A stretch of 64,000 nucleotides of DNA, from positions 2,728,001 to 2,792,000 of the forward strand of contig CBDCBG010000006.1 of assembly GCA_965214325.1 (NCBI GenBank). The letters run 5' to 3'. This stretch comes from JAJEFO01 sp965214325 (GTDB lineage Bacteria; Pseudomonadota; Alphaproteobacteria; Rhodobacterales; Rhodobacteraceae). The notes under the pieces were generated by a model. That model worked only from the letters and a program-made list of their open reading frames with translations, was not told where the DNA came from and did no database searches. A program made the position numbers and the translations under genes. Below, one piece after another: positions 46,479-56,436 of this stretch. Position 1 is the first letter of the stretch. Each line of letters opens with the position of its first letter.

Positions 46479-46836
46479 CTCCGTTTCGGATTCCTCCTTC
46501 GCTTTGCGGCCCCGCACGACAGCGGGGCGAACTGAAGACCTCCCAGGTCCCGGTGGACCGCTTCGACGCGTGCCTTGGTTCCCAGACCCCGCGGAGCCTC
46601 TCCTCGCCTCACCAAACCGGCTCGAAGAGTGTTGCCTTCGGCCCGTCTGACAGCCTCGGCACTCCAGTTGTGTCAGTTTTCGTGGCTCAATCGCCCGGCC
46701 CACGCCTGCCGCTTGCCAACGCTTCACCTGCCGCCTCGCGACGACCGGCGCATGGTTCGCGGAGAAAGTGGCTGGCTGACCTCTCTTTCTGCCGGGACTT
46801 TCACCCGGCGACATTCCACCAGTTAGCCTGGCGCAC

Positions 46837-47099
46837 CACACGTCCTGGCCTCGGGGCGCAATCATGGGTTCCTTGAGGACTATTTTAGCCAGGCAAACAA
46901 GCTCTTCTCGGAGTTTTGTCGGCAATCTTGGCGCGTAGTGAGCGTGCAAGATTCCATGAACAACCCCAATACGAGGGATGAAGCCTCGGACATTGGCGGT
47001 GAAGCATGAAAACAAGGGGTTCAGCCTCAGAACCGTCGGCAACATCCGGAAAAAAGGGTTCACGAAAGTTGTAAGATTCAGCGCCCGCCAGGACGTCTG
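46837..47099 (-). mobile_element. MITE copy 2 (263 bp)
   Basis: Ends CACACGTCCTGGCCTCG and, inverted, CAGACGTCCTGGCGGGC. The interior is closely similar to MITE copies 3 and 4 (GGAATCTTGCACGC, CGCCAAGATTGCCGAC, GAACCCATGATTGCGCCCC). The group II intron is joined at its 46837 end; the other end is joined to unrelated sequence. Confidence 0.8.
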
Positions 47100-47155
47100 G
47101 ATATGGCACCGATTTGACGGACGAGGGGTGTTCGGTGGTCGCGCCTCGTTGATAT

Positions 47156-47725
47156 TCATGGACCCGCCCTCCAAGGATCGGCACGGCTCGCCTTGCCGGG
47201 TTCGGGAAGGGTTGCCGCATCGCGATGGCGCGCTTCCGGTCCCGCCCGTGACGGCGATCCCGCGTCGGCGTCACGTTTCTTGAACGGCGCCATGCCCTGG
47301 CGCGCGAGTTCGTCCGCGCGCTCGTTTTCCGGGTGGCCGGCATGGCCCTTCACCCAGGTCCATCGAACGTCATGCAGGCCTTGAGCCGCGTCGAGCCGCT
47401 TCCACAGGTCTACGTTCTTCACCGGCGCCCCGGCTGACGTCCGCCAGCCCCTGACCTTCCATCTGGGCATCCATGCCGTGACTCCGTTCCTTACGTAGAC
47501 CGAATCGGTGACAACCGTGAGCCGGGAAGGGCGATTCAGCGCTTCAAGCGCATGGATCGCGGCCAGGAGCTCCATCCGGTTGTTCGTGGTCTGGGCCTCC
47601 CCGCCCGCAAGCTCTCGTTCACGCAACACCCTGTCATGTGCCCTTGCCACCAGGAGAGCTCCCCAGCCGCCTGGACCCGGGTTGCCCGAACAGGCGCCGT
47701 CGGTGTAGGCGAAGACCTCTGTCAC
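47156..47725 (-). CDS. rnhA: Ribonuclease HI
   Basis: 189 residues from GTG 47725. The catalytic DEDD residues are visible in YTDGACSGNPGPGGWGALLV, NNRMELLAAIHALEAL, LTVVTDSVYVRNGVTAWMPR and WVKGHAGHPENERADELARQ. The enzyme removes RNA from RNA-DNA hybrids. The start codon overlaps the stop of the GST gene (GTGA), so it is translated as the last gene of a four-gene minus-strand group beginning with ispH. The C-terminal 35 residues beyond the usual family length are Ala/Arg-rich and not conserved. Confidence 0.95.
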   Translation of the reverse strand: MTEVFAYTDGACSGNPGPGGWGALLVARAHDRVLRERELAGGEAQTTNNRMELLAAIHALEALNRPSRLTVVTDSVYVRNGVTAWMPRWKVRGWRTSAGAPVKNVDLWKRLDAAQGLHDVRWTWVKGHAGHPENERADELARQGMAPFKKRDADAGSPSRAGPEARHRDAATLPEPGKASRADPWRAGP

Positions 47726-48345
47726 TCGGGGACGTGCCCAAACGCGACATGACCTGGCTGCTCCGTCATGCCCCGAAGCCATGTCCGAATGGCGGGCAAC
47801 CAGTTCAGGTCGTATCCGCCCCTGGATTCAGCCGTGTGCGTGCAGGCGCAAGACGAGCCGTCGGCTAAGGTCGGCTGGTCGCCCGTCAGCCACGCAGTCT
47901 CCTGAAGCCGGCTTTCCATGACGCGCGGGACTTCATGGGCCCGGTTCAGGGGTTCGGCCATGCGTTCGGGCGTTGCCTCATGCACGCGGCCTGGGCAGCT
48001 CCTCAATGCCGCCCGGACGGCGATGACCCCCTCGTGCCAGTTCTGCTCCCGGAACATCCAGGCAAGCACCCGCGCCCGTCGGGCGGGATCGTCGGGAAGG
48101 AACCTTGTCCCGTCCGCGAGAAGGCAGGGGATCGCGTTGGAATCCGGCAAGAGGGTCCCGTCCCCGAGCTCGACGACCTGAAGCTTTCCGAACGGAAGCC
48201 ATCCCTGTTCGTGAACACGGGCCAGCTCGGGGGAGCAGTCTTCAAGCACCACATGCGGTTGGCTGCGCTGCAGCAGGGACAGCAGCAGCCGCACCTTGAA
48301 GCTGTTGCCCGAAGACGGCATTGAGCAAAGCCTGAGTTCAGCCAA
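47722..48345 (-). CDS. Glutathione S-transferase family protein
   Basis: 207 residues with a thioredoxin-like N-terminal domain (MAELRLCSMPSSGNSFKVRL, where Ser residues in SSGNS may contact glutathione; LQVVELGDGTLLPDSNAIPC is the gamma-glutamyl-binding DSNAI segment) and an all-helical C-terminal domain containing LQETAWLTGDQPTLAD. It overlaps the methyltransferase gene by eight bases and rnhA by four. Substrate unknown. Confidence 0.85.
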   Translation of the reverse strand: MAELRLCSMPSSGNSFKVRLLLSLLQRSQPHVVLEDCSPELARVHEQGWLPFGKLQVVELGDGTLLPDSNAIPCLLADGTRFLPDDPARRARVLAWMFREQNWHEGVIAVRAALRSCPGRVHEATPERMAEPLNRAHEVPRVMESRLQETAWLTGDQPTLADGSSCACTHTAESRGGYDLNWLPAIRTWLRGMTEQPGHVAFGHVPE

Positions 48346-48937
48346 TTTTTCTGGCCCTCATCACGATCCACGGGGCCTCGACACCGTCCAGCCCCGCTTC
48401 CGAGCCAGTGGCGCGCGACAATATATCGAACCCGGCCGCTTCGAGGAGCCCGGTGAGCTCGGTTTCCTCGTAATACGCGTAGAAACGACCGAGAGAATCC
48501 CGTTTCTCGCCGACGCCGGTCTTGAGCCCGATATTGAACAGGCCGCGCGGAGTCAACGCCTTCGCGATCCTGTTCAGGTGCTCCGGCATTTCCGATCTTG
48601 GCGCGTGGAGCAGCGAGAAGTTGGCATAGATCCCGTCGTAGACGGCGTCGGCATCGAGCGCGTCGAACGTGGCGATGCGAATCTCCTGCCCGAACCGCTC
48701 GCGCGCGATCGCGGCCATTTCCGGCGCTGCGTCCCATGCGTCCACCTGCAGGCCGGCCTGAGTCATGCGTGCGGCTGCGCGGCCCGGCCCGCAGCCCAGG
48801 TCGAGAACGCGCGCCCCTGCGGACAGGGACCTGATGAACAGGTCCAGATGACGGTCATTGCGTGGCCGATCCGCCATTGCCGCGTAGTCGGCGGCCATCC
48901 GGCCGTAGACGTCCATTGTTTCGCGATCCGCGGTCAT
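48338..48937 (-). CDS. Class I SAM-dependent methyltransferase
   Basis: 199 residues. Motif I is ARVLDLGCGPGRAAARMTQA, the acidic loop after beta-2 is LQVDAWDAAPEM, and motif IV is DAVYDGIYANFSLLHAPRSE; the later segment is ALTPRGLFNIGLKTG. It lies 25 bp after ispH and overlaps the following GST gene. The methyl acceptor cannot be inferred. Confidence 0.88.
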   Translation of the reverse strand: MTADRETMDVYGRMAADYAAMADRPRNDRHLDLFIRSLSAGARVLDLGCGPGRAAARMTQAGLQVDAWDAAPEMAAIARERFGQEIRIATFDALDADAVYDGIYANFSLLHAPRSEMPEHLNRIAKALTPRGLFNIGLKTGVGEKRDSLGRFYAYYEETELTGLLEAAGFDILSRATGSEAGLDGVEAPWIVMRARKIG

Positions 48938-48962
48938 GCGCCCGCCTGCATCCTGCAGAAGG

Positions 48963-49913
48963 TCAAGCAGGGTCCCGAAGGATTCTTGGCACCTTGAACT
49001 CGACGTCTTCGATGGCGGTCTCCACCGCCTCGACCGCCACGCTGAACCGTTCCCGAAAGGCGTCGAGCACCTCGTTCACCAGGATTTCGGGCGCTGACGC
49101 GCCGGCCGTGAGACCAATGCTGCGCGCGCCCTCGATCGCGCGCCAGTCGATGTCCTTGGCACGCTGCAAGAGTTGGGCATGCTTGCAGCCGGCCGTTCGC
49201 CCGACCTCGACCAGGCGGCTCGAGTTCGATGAATTCGGCGCGCCCAGCACCAGGAGCGCGTCGATGTTGGGTGCAATTGCCTTGACGGCGGCCTGACGGT
49301 TTGTCGCGGCGAAGCAGATGTCTTCCTTGTGCGGGCCCGCGATCGACGGGAATCGCGCCTTCAAGGCGGTGACGATCTCTGCCGTATCGTCGACCGAAAG
49401 CGTGGTCTGGGTGATATAGGCCAGCCTGTCCGGGTCGCGGGGCTCGACATGCGCGACATCCTCGACGGTCTCCACCAGGAGGATTTCGCCCTCGGGAAGC
49501 TGTCCCATGGTGCCAAGCGTCTCGGGGTGGCCTGCGTGCCCGACCATGATCATTTGCAGGCCGTTGCCGTGATGCCTGGCCGCCTCGATATGCACCTTGC
49601 TGACAAGCGGGCATGTGGCGTCCACATACACCAGGTTGCGACGGTCAGCCTCGGCCGGAACGGATTTGGGCACGCCGTGCGCGGAGAAGATCACCGGCCG
49701 GTCGTCGGGGCACTCGTCGAGTTCCTCGACGAAGACGGCCCCCCTTGAGCGGAGATCGTCCACGACATACCGGTTGTGCACGATGTCGTGCCGCACGTAG
49801 ACCGGCGGTCCCCATTTCTCCAGCGCCATTGCGACGATCTTGATGGCGCGATCAACCCCGGCACAGAAACCCCTTGGTGCTGCAAGGTAGATGGTAATGT
49901 CTGCTTCTGCCAT
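48963..49913 (-). CDS. ispH: 4-hydroxy-3-methylbut-2-enyl diphosphate reductase IspH
   Basis: 316 residues. The three Fe-S cluster cysteines are in LAAPRGFCAGVDRAIKIV, VYVDATCPLVSKVHIEAARH and EDICFAATNRQAAVKAIAP. Substrate-binding features are VYVRHDIVHNRYVVDDL, VIFSAHGVPKSV, IMVGHAGHPETLGTMGQ and TQTTLSVDDTAEIV. It catalyses the last step of the MEP pathway, giving IPP and DMAPP. Starts at ATG 49913 (MAEADITIYLAAPRGFC). First gene of the ispH-methyltransferase-GST-rnhA group. Confidence 0.97.
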   Translation of the reverse strand: MAEADITIYLAAPRGFCAGVDRAIKIVAMALEKWGPPVYVRHDIVHNRYVVDDLRSRGAVFVEELDECPDDRPVIFSAHGVPKSVPAEADRRNLVYVDATCPLVSKVHIEAARHHGNGLQMIMVGHAGHPETLGTMGQLPEGEILLVETVEDVAHVEPRDPDRLAYITQTTLSVDDTAEIVTALKARFPSIAGPHKEDICFAATNRQAAVKAIAPNIDALLVLGAPNSSNSSRLVEVGRTAGCKHAQLLQRAKDIDWRAIEGARSIGLTAGASAPEILVNEVLDAFRERFSVAVEAVETAIEDVEFKVPRILRDPA

Positions 49914-50263
49914 CGTTCCTCCCGCGCCCCTTCCTTCGTGACATACGTGCTTTGAGGTCGGCAGTCCAGTTCAGAGCGCGGCGCGTCAGGATCACCCCGT
50001 GCCGCGCGCATTTGTCGGCGCGCGCGCCAGGCTGTGCCGGGAACGTGACTTCGTCCGTGATCGAGTGCCGCATGGCTGCCGGACAGGCGGGCAGGGTTCG
50101 GGTGCAGCTATCCTGCATTGTGCCGATCCAGTCACGCAAGCGGATTGACCAGCTTCAGTCGTCCTACGACGAGGAGACCGTCATGCACGTCTTCGGAGCA
50201 AGGCGTGTGGCAGCCTGAGATCAATGCGGCTGCGATGATCGTCGCACTTCAGAGCGGAAAGGG
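49914..50263. other. Region upstream of ispH, no gene recognised
   Basis: It should contain the ispH promoter. No supported coding frame. The right side merges into a truncated MITE. Confidence 0.4.
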
Positions 50264-50432
50264 GGATGCTTCACCGCAAATGTCCGAGGCTTCAGCCATC
50301 GTATTGGGGTTCATGGAATCTTGCACGCCCACTACGCGCCAAGATTGCCGACAAGACTTCAAGAAGAGCTCATTTGCCTGGGAAAATGGTCCTCATGGAA
50401 CCCATGATTGCGCCCCGAGGTCAGGACGTCTG
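50264..50432 (+). mobile_element. MITE copy 4, left end missing
   Basis: Strongly similar to MITE copy 2 from ATGCTTCACCGC onward, ending with GAGGTCAGGACGTCTG. It is followed at 50433 by GTGCGCCCGGCT, eleven of twelve bases identical to the start of the group II intron. Confidence 0.75.
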
Positions 50433-50471
50433 GTGCGCCCGGCTAGCTCTTATGAGCGGCTGCCCGTGCGG

Positions 50472-52438
50472 CAATGGCATTCGGATAGATTTACGGCTTC
50501 GGGGTGGCTTTTTCGGCAACCCGCAAGCCGTTGACATGGCATGACTTCTTCCGTCTGGAAGACTTTCCCCCGCAAGATGCTTAACAAGCGGCCAGCGATT
50601 CGCATGCTGTCGTCAGGCAAACGCGGGAATCGCCCATGGACCAGCGGATCATCGACCTCAAGTCGACCACCTTCTCGGGCCGCCGACTGAACCGGCAGCA
50701 GATCGCCGACGTCCAGGAGACCGTGGAGCTGCTCCCCGACGACAGCCGCAACGAGCTCGCGAAGACGATCTGCGAGCATCTCGGCTGGAAGACGGCGAAG
50801 GGGGCCTGCAAGGTCGGGGCCTGCCTCGGGATGCTGGAGACGCTCGAGAGCCACGGCATCCTCAAGCTGCCGCCGAAGCGGGAGGACAGCGTCCGCGACA
50901 TGAAGGCCGTCGACACGCCGGCGTGGACCTCCGCCTCGGACCCGCAGCCGGAGATCGCGGCGCCGCTGTCCGACCTGGGCCCGCTTCGCGTCGAGCCCGT
51001 CACCGACGCCGAGGGGCGGCAGCTGTGGAACGCTCTCGTCGACCGCCACCACTGCCTCGGCTGCAGACGCCCCTTCGGGGCGCACATCCGCCATTTCGTG
51101 ACCGACCGTGACGGCCGCAGGCTGGGATGCCTGCTGTTCGAGGCGGTGACGAAGACGCTCCCGTGCCGGGACCGCTGGATCGGATGGACCGGCCGGAGGC
51201 GCGACCGCAGCCGGCACCTCATGGTCGTCAACTCCCGGTACCTGCTGTTTCCATGGGTGCGGTCGAAGAACCTGGCCTCCTCGGCGCTGGCCATGGCGAC
51301 GCGGCGGCTCGCGGACGACCGGGAGCGCATCCACGGGTACCGGCCCGTCCTCTGCGAGACGTTCGTGGACGAGACCCGGGAGAAGCTCGACGAGGCCGCG
51401 TTCAAGCGCCTGCACCGGGAGATCCTCGCCGGAAGGGCCGCAGGATCCTGGCCGTCGGCGGGTCGAAGATCACCCTGCCGGGAGAGCTCGCGGTGCACGG
51501 CTTCCGCGTGGCCGACGGCGCCCGCCACCCCCAGGGCATGGCCAGCGTCCTCTGCAGGCTGCGCGACCGCATCCCGGTCGACCACGAGAACGAGCGGAAG
51601 GCCGCTCTCACGCACCTGGACCATGCCGCCGAAGGCGACGTCATCGTGCACGACCGGGGATGCTTCCCGTTCGCGATGGCGCCGGCCCGCCGGGAGCGCG
51701 GGCCGGACTTCGTCTTCCGCATCCGGGGGAACGCGAACCCCGTGCTCGACGGCTTCATCGCCTCGGGCGAGAGCGACCGGACCGTGACCCTCGACGCGCC
51801 CGGGGACGAGACCGCGATGCGCCGCCGGAGCCTCCGCGTCCGCCTGGTCAGGCACACGGCCGGCGACACCGAACATTGCCTGGCGACCTCGCTGTCCGAC
51901 GGCGGCCGCTTCGGCATCCAGGCGCTCTCCGATCCCTGTCATGGAAGGTGGGGAATCGAAGAGATGCACAGGACCGGAAGGTCCGTGATCGAGCGGTTCC
52001 ACGCGAAGTCCGTGCGCGGCGTCCGCCAGGAGCCCTGCGCCGCCTTCGTCCTGACCACCCTCGCGCGCCAGCTCTCCAACCGGTGCGACGATGACATAAA
52101 CGGCGGCGGCGGCGAGGACCTGCCCGCCATGCGCGCGAACTTCCGGAACGGCCTGCGCCTGGTCGGAAAGGAGATCGAGGCCCTGTTCCTGAAGCAGGCC
52201 GAAACGGTCAGGCAGTCCGTCACGCGGATCATGACCGGACTGTCCCGGTGCGTCCAGCGGGAAAGGCCCGGACGAAGCTGCCCGCGGCGGTCCATGCAGC
52301 CAGGGAGCAGGTGGCAGAACCGGCCACCCGCCTTACATCAGGACCGGCCACGGAAAAAGGCCCCCGGCTTCCGGCAGACGCCCGAAGCGCGGGGGCTTCC
52401 TTGTCCGAGCACCAGAAAAACTTGTCCGAATGCCATTG
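50472..52438 (+). mobile_element. DruA-IS4 element, copy 2, internally damaged
   Basis: The ends are CAATGGCATTCGGATA and, inverted, CAATGGCATTCGGACA, the same CAATGGC start as copy 1 at 10642-15586. Flanking sequence gives at best an imperfect duplication. Confidence 0.78.
50636..52350 (+). pseudogene. DruA-IS4 transposase with internal deletion and frameshift
   Basis: The N-terminal part (MDQRIIDLKSTTFSGRRLNR) runs through a DruA-like domain: CRDRWIGWTGRRRDRSRHLM, VVNSRYLLFPWVRSKNLASS and LCETFVDETREKLDEAAFKR. Compared with copy 1, the region between the DruA domain and the DDE domain is missing and the frame changes near 51435. The DDE part then reads VGGSKITLPGELAVHG, GDVIVHDRGCFPFAM and CHGRWGIEEMHRTGRSVIER. 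Not functional. Confidence 0.82.
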
Positions 52439-53026
52439 ACCCGCCGGGCCTGGGAGCCATGGCGCGCGCCGAAGCTGTCCATCGGGACCCGGGAGGCCTC
52501 GACGCTGCCCCGGCCATTGCGTCAGGGTCGCCGGAGGAAGGGGACGTTCCCGCAGCTCCGGATGCACGGCATCGAGGAGTCGGACCCGGCCATGGCAGTG
52601 ACGGAGTCCGCGAACGAAAGGGGCTGTGACGCCTCCGGCGGGGTGGATGGGGCGAAGGGCCGGGGCCGTCGGAAGAGCGGGGCGGCAAGGCGTTCACGGA
52701 GATCGGGATCCGACAACGGGCGTCACATGCGCCGCTCGCTCACGCAGCCCGTGCCAGCCGCCTTTTGCGGCGGCGGTGCGGGCTGACGTTCGACCCAGGA
52801 GCCGGATGCGTCAGCGCGCCGTCCGGATCCGTGCGGGGGGCGGTCAGTAATGACCGTCCCTGCCGCGATAAATTGGCCTGGCGGATGACAGGACCCGCCG
52901 AGATGCAAGGTACGACGGGGCCAGCGAGCAATCTCCCGGCGCACTCCAATCCTCGGAGAGACCGGCCACGGCATCCTTGCCAGCCGGATTCCCGTTTCGC
53001 GTCAATGCCAGGCCGAGTCGGGCGCG
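52439..53026. other. No gene recognised
   Basis: Plus-strand frames at 52430-52786 and 52765-53082 are open but show no family motif. Possibly decayed IS sequence. Confidence 0.35.
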
Positions 53027-53590
53027 TCACTCCTCGGTACCGTCATGCGGCTCGCGCGGCTCGCGCGGCGGGCGTCCGATGACGTCCTTCAATTCATCGA
53101 GCTCGATGAAGTTGTCGGTCTGGCGGCGCAGTTCGTCGGCAATCATAGGCGGCTGCGAACGGATCGTCGAGACGACGGAAACCCGCACGCCCTGGCGTTG
53201 CAGGCTTTCCACCAGCGGACGGAAGTCGCCGTCTCCGGAAAACAGCACGATGTGATCGACATGCGGCGCGAGTTCCATGGCATCGACCGTAAGCTCGATG
53301 TCCATGTTCCCCTTCACCCTGCGGCGGCCCTGGCTGTCGGTGAATTCCTTCGCCGGCTTCGTCACCATGGCGAACCCGTTGTAGTGAAGCCAGTCCACGA
53401 GCGGCCGGATCGGAGAGTATTCCTCGTTTTCTAGGAGCGCGGTGTAATAGAACGCCCGCAGCAGCTTTCCGCGCCGCATGAACTCCTGGCGCAAAAGCTT
53501 GTAGTCGATGTCGAATCCCAGCGCCTTCGTCGCGGCATACAGATTCGCCCCGTCGATCAACAGAGCAAGCCGTTCGTCCTTGTAGAACAT
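53027..53590 (-). CDS. NYN-domain (LabA/DUF88-like) protein
   Basis: 187 residues from ATG 53590 (MFYKDERLALLIDGANLYAA), preceded by GGGGAAGGA. PIN-like NYN acidic residues are seen in LLIDGANLYAATKAL, KGNMDIELTVDAMEL and IVLFSGDGDFRPLVESLQRQ. NYN proteins are thought to be RNases acting on structured RNA. The position divergent from and next to rpoZ is the usual alphaproteobacterial arrangement. A longer start at 53632 is possible but lacks a ribosome site. Confidence 0.88.
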   Translation of the reverse strand: MFYKDERLALLIDGANLYAATKALGFDIDYKLLRQEFMRRGKLLRAFYYTALLENEEYSPIRPLVDWLHYNGFAMVTKPAKEFTDSQGRRRVKGNMDIELTVDAMELAPHVDHIVLFSGDGDFRPLVESLQRQGVRVSVVSTIRSQPPMIADELRRQTDNFIELDELKDVIGRPPREPREPHDGTEE

Positions 53591-53838
53591 CTGCTTGTCC
53601 TTCCCCAAAGAATTCGGGCCGGACAAATTCATTATCGGCTAAGACGTGGAGTCAGTCCGGCCGGTGCCGACAATTCACTGGTTCCGACTTTCCGACTGTC
53701 TGGAGGCAATTGCAACCGCCCCTGCGGTCAAATTTCCGTAACCGCGCAGTCCGGGGCCTTGCGGGCGCAGATTCCGCTTGTCTTTCGCGCCCGGAAACCA
53801 TACCTGACTCACCGACTTCTTTACAGACGGAGACCCAG

Positions 53839-54195
53839 ATGGCCCGCGTGACGGTAGAGGATTGCGTTGACAAGGTTCCGAACCGGTTCGATCTCGTGAT
53901 GATCGCGTCGCACCGCGCGCGCGAAATCTCGACGGGCGCCCCCCTTACGGTGGACCGGGACAACGACAAGAACCCCGTCGTGTCGCTGCGCGAGATCGCG
54001 GAGGAGACCCAATCCTCGGAAGAGCTTCATGAGCGCATGATCGAATCTCATCAGACCCAGATCGAGGTGGACGAGCCGGAGGAGGATTCCATGGCCCTGC
54101 TCATGGGTGCGGGCAACGACGCGCCAGAAGATGACGACCTCAACGAGGAGAGGCTGTTGCGGGCGTTGATGGAAGGCGCCCAGAGGCGGCCGTAG
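53839..54195 (+). CDS. rpoZ: RNA polymerase omega subunit
   Basis: 118 residues starting MARVTVEDCVDKVPNRFDLV, then ASHRAREISTGAPLTVDRDN and KNPVVSLREIAEET, the conserved omega core. The acidic C-terminal extension (about residues 65-118) is common in alphaproteobacteria. Omega assists RNA polymerase assembly and forms part of a ppGpp-binding site; its position 28 bp upstream of the ppGpp synthetase gene is conserved. Confidence 0.95.
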   Translation: MARVTVEDCVDKVPNRFDLVMIASHRAREISTGAPLTVDRDNDKNPVVSLREIAEETQSSEELHERMIESHQTQIEVDEPEEDSMALLMGAGNDAPEDDDLNEERLLRALMEGAQRRP

Positions 54196-54223
54196 GGGCT
54201 GGCCCTGCCCCCGGGGGGACCGG

Positions 54224-56386
54224 ATGCTCACCACGGACGACCTGATCGCGCTTGTCCAGAACTACAATCCCAAGACCGACACAGACCTGATCGGCCGGGC
54301 CTTCGCGTATGGCCAGCGCATGCACGAGGGCAAGAATCGGCGATCGGGCGAGCCTTATTTCACGCATCCGGTAGCGGTCGCGGCGATCCTGACCGAACAG
54401 CAGCTTGATGACGCCACCATCGTCACGGCGCTGCTCCACGACACGATCGAGGACACGCGTTCCACCTACGAGGAGGTGGAACGCGAGTTCGGTGCCGAAA
54501 TTGCCGGACTGGTCGACGGCGTCACGAAGCTCACGAACCTCCAGCTTTCGTCGTCGGAGACTAGGCAGGCGGAGAATTTCCGCAAGCTGTTCATCGCGAT
54601 GTCGAGGGACCTGCGCGTGATCCTGGTCAAGCTCGCCGACCGTCTCCACAACATGCGCACGATCAAGGCCATGTCGCCGGGAAAGCAGCAGCAAAAGGCG
54701 CGCGAGACCATGGACATCTATGCACCGCTGGCTGGCCGGATGGGCATGCAGTGGATGCGCGAGGAACTCGAGGATCTCGCGTTCCGGGTCCTGAATCCCA
54801 AGGCGCGCAACTCGATCATGCGGCGCTTCATAACGCTTCAGCGCAAGTCGGGTGACGTGATCCGCAGGATAACCTCCGACATGGAGAAGGAGCTCGAGGA
54901 GGCCGGCATCGAGGCCAAGGTGTTCGGGCGCGCGAAGAAGCCGTATTCCATCTGGCGCAAGATGGAGGAAAAGAAGATGGGGTTTTCGCGCCTTTCCGAC
55001 ATCCACGGTTTCCGGCTGATCGTCGGCAGCGACGCGGACTGCTACGCCGCGCTGGGCGCCGTGCACAGAAGGTGGCGCGCGGTGCCGGGTCGCTTCAAGG
55101 ACTACATCAGCCAGCCGAAGTCCAACGGGTACCGCTCGCTGCACACGACCGTCTCCGGGCGGGACGCCAAGCGCGTCGAGATCCAGATCCGGACCCAGGA
55201 GATGCATGAGGTCGCCGAGTCGGGCGTCGCGGCCCACTGGTCGTACCGCGACGGAGAGCCCTCGGTGAACCCCTTTGCGGTCGATCCGGCCAAGTGGATC
55301 GCCGGTCTCTCGGAGCGGTTTGAATCGGCGGAGGACCATGACGAGTTCCTGGAGCACGTCAAGATGGAGATGTATGCCGACAAGGTGTTCTGCTTCACGC
55401 CGAGGGGCGAGGTCGTGAAGCTGCCGCGCGGCGCGACGCCGCTGGATTTCGCGTACGCGATTCACACGCGGATCGGTGACAGCTGCGTCGGTGCGAAGGT
55501 GGACGGGGTCCGCGCCCCGCTCTGGACGCGGCTGCGCAACGGGCAGTCCGTGGACATCATGACGGCTCAGGGCCAGCGGCCTCCCGGCACCTGGATCGAC
55601 ATCGTTGCCACCGGACGCGCCAAGGCGGCCATCCGTCGCTCGCTGCGCGAGGAGAACCGCCAGCGTTTCCAGAAGCTCGGGCGCGAGCTCCTTCGCGTGG
55701 CGTTCGACCGGATCGGCAGGCGCCCCACGGAAAAGGCCTACACGACGGCGGCGAAACAGCTCGGAATGGAGAAAAGCACGGAATTGCTGGTGCGGATCGG
55801 GGCGGCCGAACTCACCGCGCGGGAGGTCATCAGGACGCTGTATCCCGATCTCGAAAGCATGTCCGGCGAGGAGATCGACGCGGCGCGGGCGGTTGTCGGG
55901 CTCAAGCCTTCCCAGACGTTTCGCCGCGCCGCCTGCTGCCAGCCGGTTCCGGGGGAGCGGATCGTCGGCATCGCCTATCGTGGCAAGGGCGTGATGATTC
56001 ACGCCATCGACTGCGATTCACTGGCCGAGCTCGACGAGGATTCCGACAGGTGGGTCGACCTTCACTGGCAGGAAGGCCGGCACCCGCCGGTTCACAATGT
56101 CAGCCTTGACGTGACGATCGCCAATGACAGCGGCGTCCTGGGCCGGATATGCACCTTGATCGGGGAGCAGCGTGCGAATATCTCCGACCTGGAGTTCATC
56201 GACAGGAAGCCGGATTTCTACCGTCTCATAATTGACGTAGAGCTTCGCGATACTGGACACCTGCACGCAGTGATGCTTGCTCTCGAGGCGGACAGCGATG
56301 TCGCCTCGCTGGCTAGGCATCGCGATCCGAGACGAAAGCCCTTCCCCAACAGGGTCCCGAAAGCAAGAACGGAGTCCTTCGCATGA
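54224..56386 (+). CDS. rsh: Bifunctional (p)ppGpp synthetase/hydrolase, Rel/SpoT homologue
   Basis: 720 residues. The HD hydrolase domain (about 45-160) includes YFTHPVAVAAILTE and the metal-binding ALLHDTIEDT. The synthetase domain (about 230-345) includes KPYSIWRKMEEKKMGFSRLS, DIHGFRLIV and NGYRSLHTTVSG. The TGS domain (about 385-440) reads DKVFCFTPRGEVVKLPRGAT. The C-terminal zinc-finger-like region has RAACCQPVPGERIVGIAYRG, and an ACT domain starts around DVTIANDSGVLGRICTLIGE. Both catalytic halves look complete. The last codons, including the stop, fall in a 66-bp repeat shared with 31630-31695, so the extreme C terminus may have been altered by an insertion. Confidence 0.95.
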   Translation: MLTTDDLIALVQNYNPKTDTDLIGRAFAYGQRMHEGKNRRSGEPYFTHPVAVAAILTEQQLDDATIVTALLHDTIEDTRSTYEEVEREFGAEIAGLVDGVTKLTNLQLSSSETRQAENFRKLFIAMSRDLRVILVKLADRLHNMRTIKAMSPGKQQQKARETMDIYAPLAGRMGMQWMREELEDLAFRVLNPKARNSIMRRFITLQRKSGDVIRRITSDMEKELEEAGIEAKVFGRAKKPYSIWRKMEEKKMGFSRLSDIHGFRLIVGSDADCYAALGAVHRRWRAVPGRFKDYISQPKSNGYRSLHTTVSGRDAKRVEIQIRTQEMHEVAESGVAAHWSYRDGEPSVNPFAVDPAKWIAGLSERFESAEDHDEFLEHVKMEMYADKVFCFTPRGEVVKLPRGATPLDFAYAIHTRIGDSCVGAKVDGVRAPLWTRLRNGQSVDIMTAQGQRPPGTWIDIVATGRAKAAIRRSLREENRQRFQKLGRELLRVAFDRIGRRPTEKAYTTAAKQLGMEKSTELLVRIGAAELTAREVIRTLYPDLESMSGEEIDAARAVVGLKPSQTFRRAACCQPVPGERIVGIAYRGKGVMIHAIDCDSLAELDEDSDRWVDLHWQEGRHPPVHNVSLDVTIANDSGVLGRICTLIGEQRANISDLEFIDRKPDFYRLIIDVELRDTGHLHAVMLALEADSDVASLARHRDPRRKPFPNRVPKARTESFA

Positions 56387-56436
56387 GCTGCCATGACGCC
56401 CGAACCTGACGAGACAGTCCCGTCACCGGCGGCAAG
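56371..56436 (+). repeat. 66-bp repeat overlapping the rsh stop codon
   Basis: Begins GGAGTCCTTCGCATGAGC inside the last codons of rsh and ends CACCGGCGGCAAG; partner of 31630-31695. Confidence 0.6.

Larger units (their letters stand above)
44926..46836 (-). mobile_element. Group II intron copy 2, complete (1911 nt)
   Basis: The 5' end at 46836 is GTGCGCCAGGCTAACTGG. Domain V is at 44965-44997 (GAGC-CCGGTGCG-TTAA-CGCGCACGCCGG with a CG bulge). Domain VI is a GCGG...CCGC stem with a bulged A seven bases before the 3' end GAT at 44926. Domain IV holds the reverse transcriptase gene. The 5' exon ends CCAGGACGTGTG, the outer end of MITE copy 2. Confidence 0.9.

Noticed and set aside
46479..47174. 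N-terminal extension of the intron reverse transcriptase to a 730-residue protein
   Set aside because: The frame is open but crosses the intron 5' splice site and MITE 2; the real intron protein begins at 46478 in domain IV.
54140..56002. 620-codon minus-strand frame
   Set aside because: Antisense shadow of rsh.
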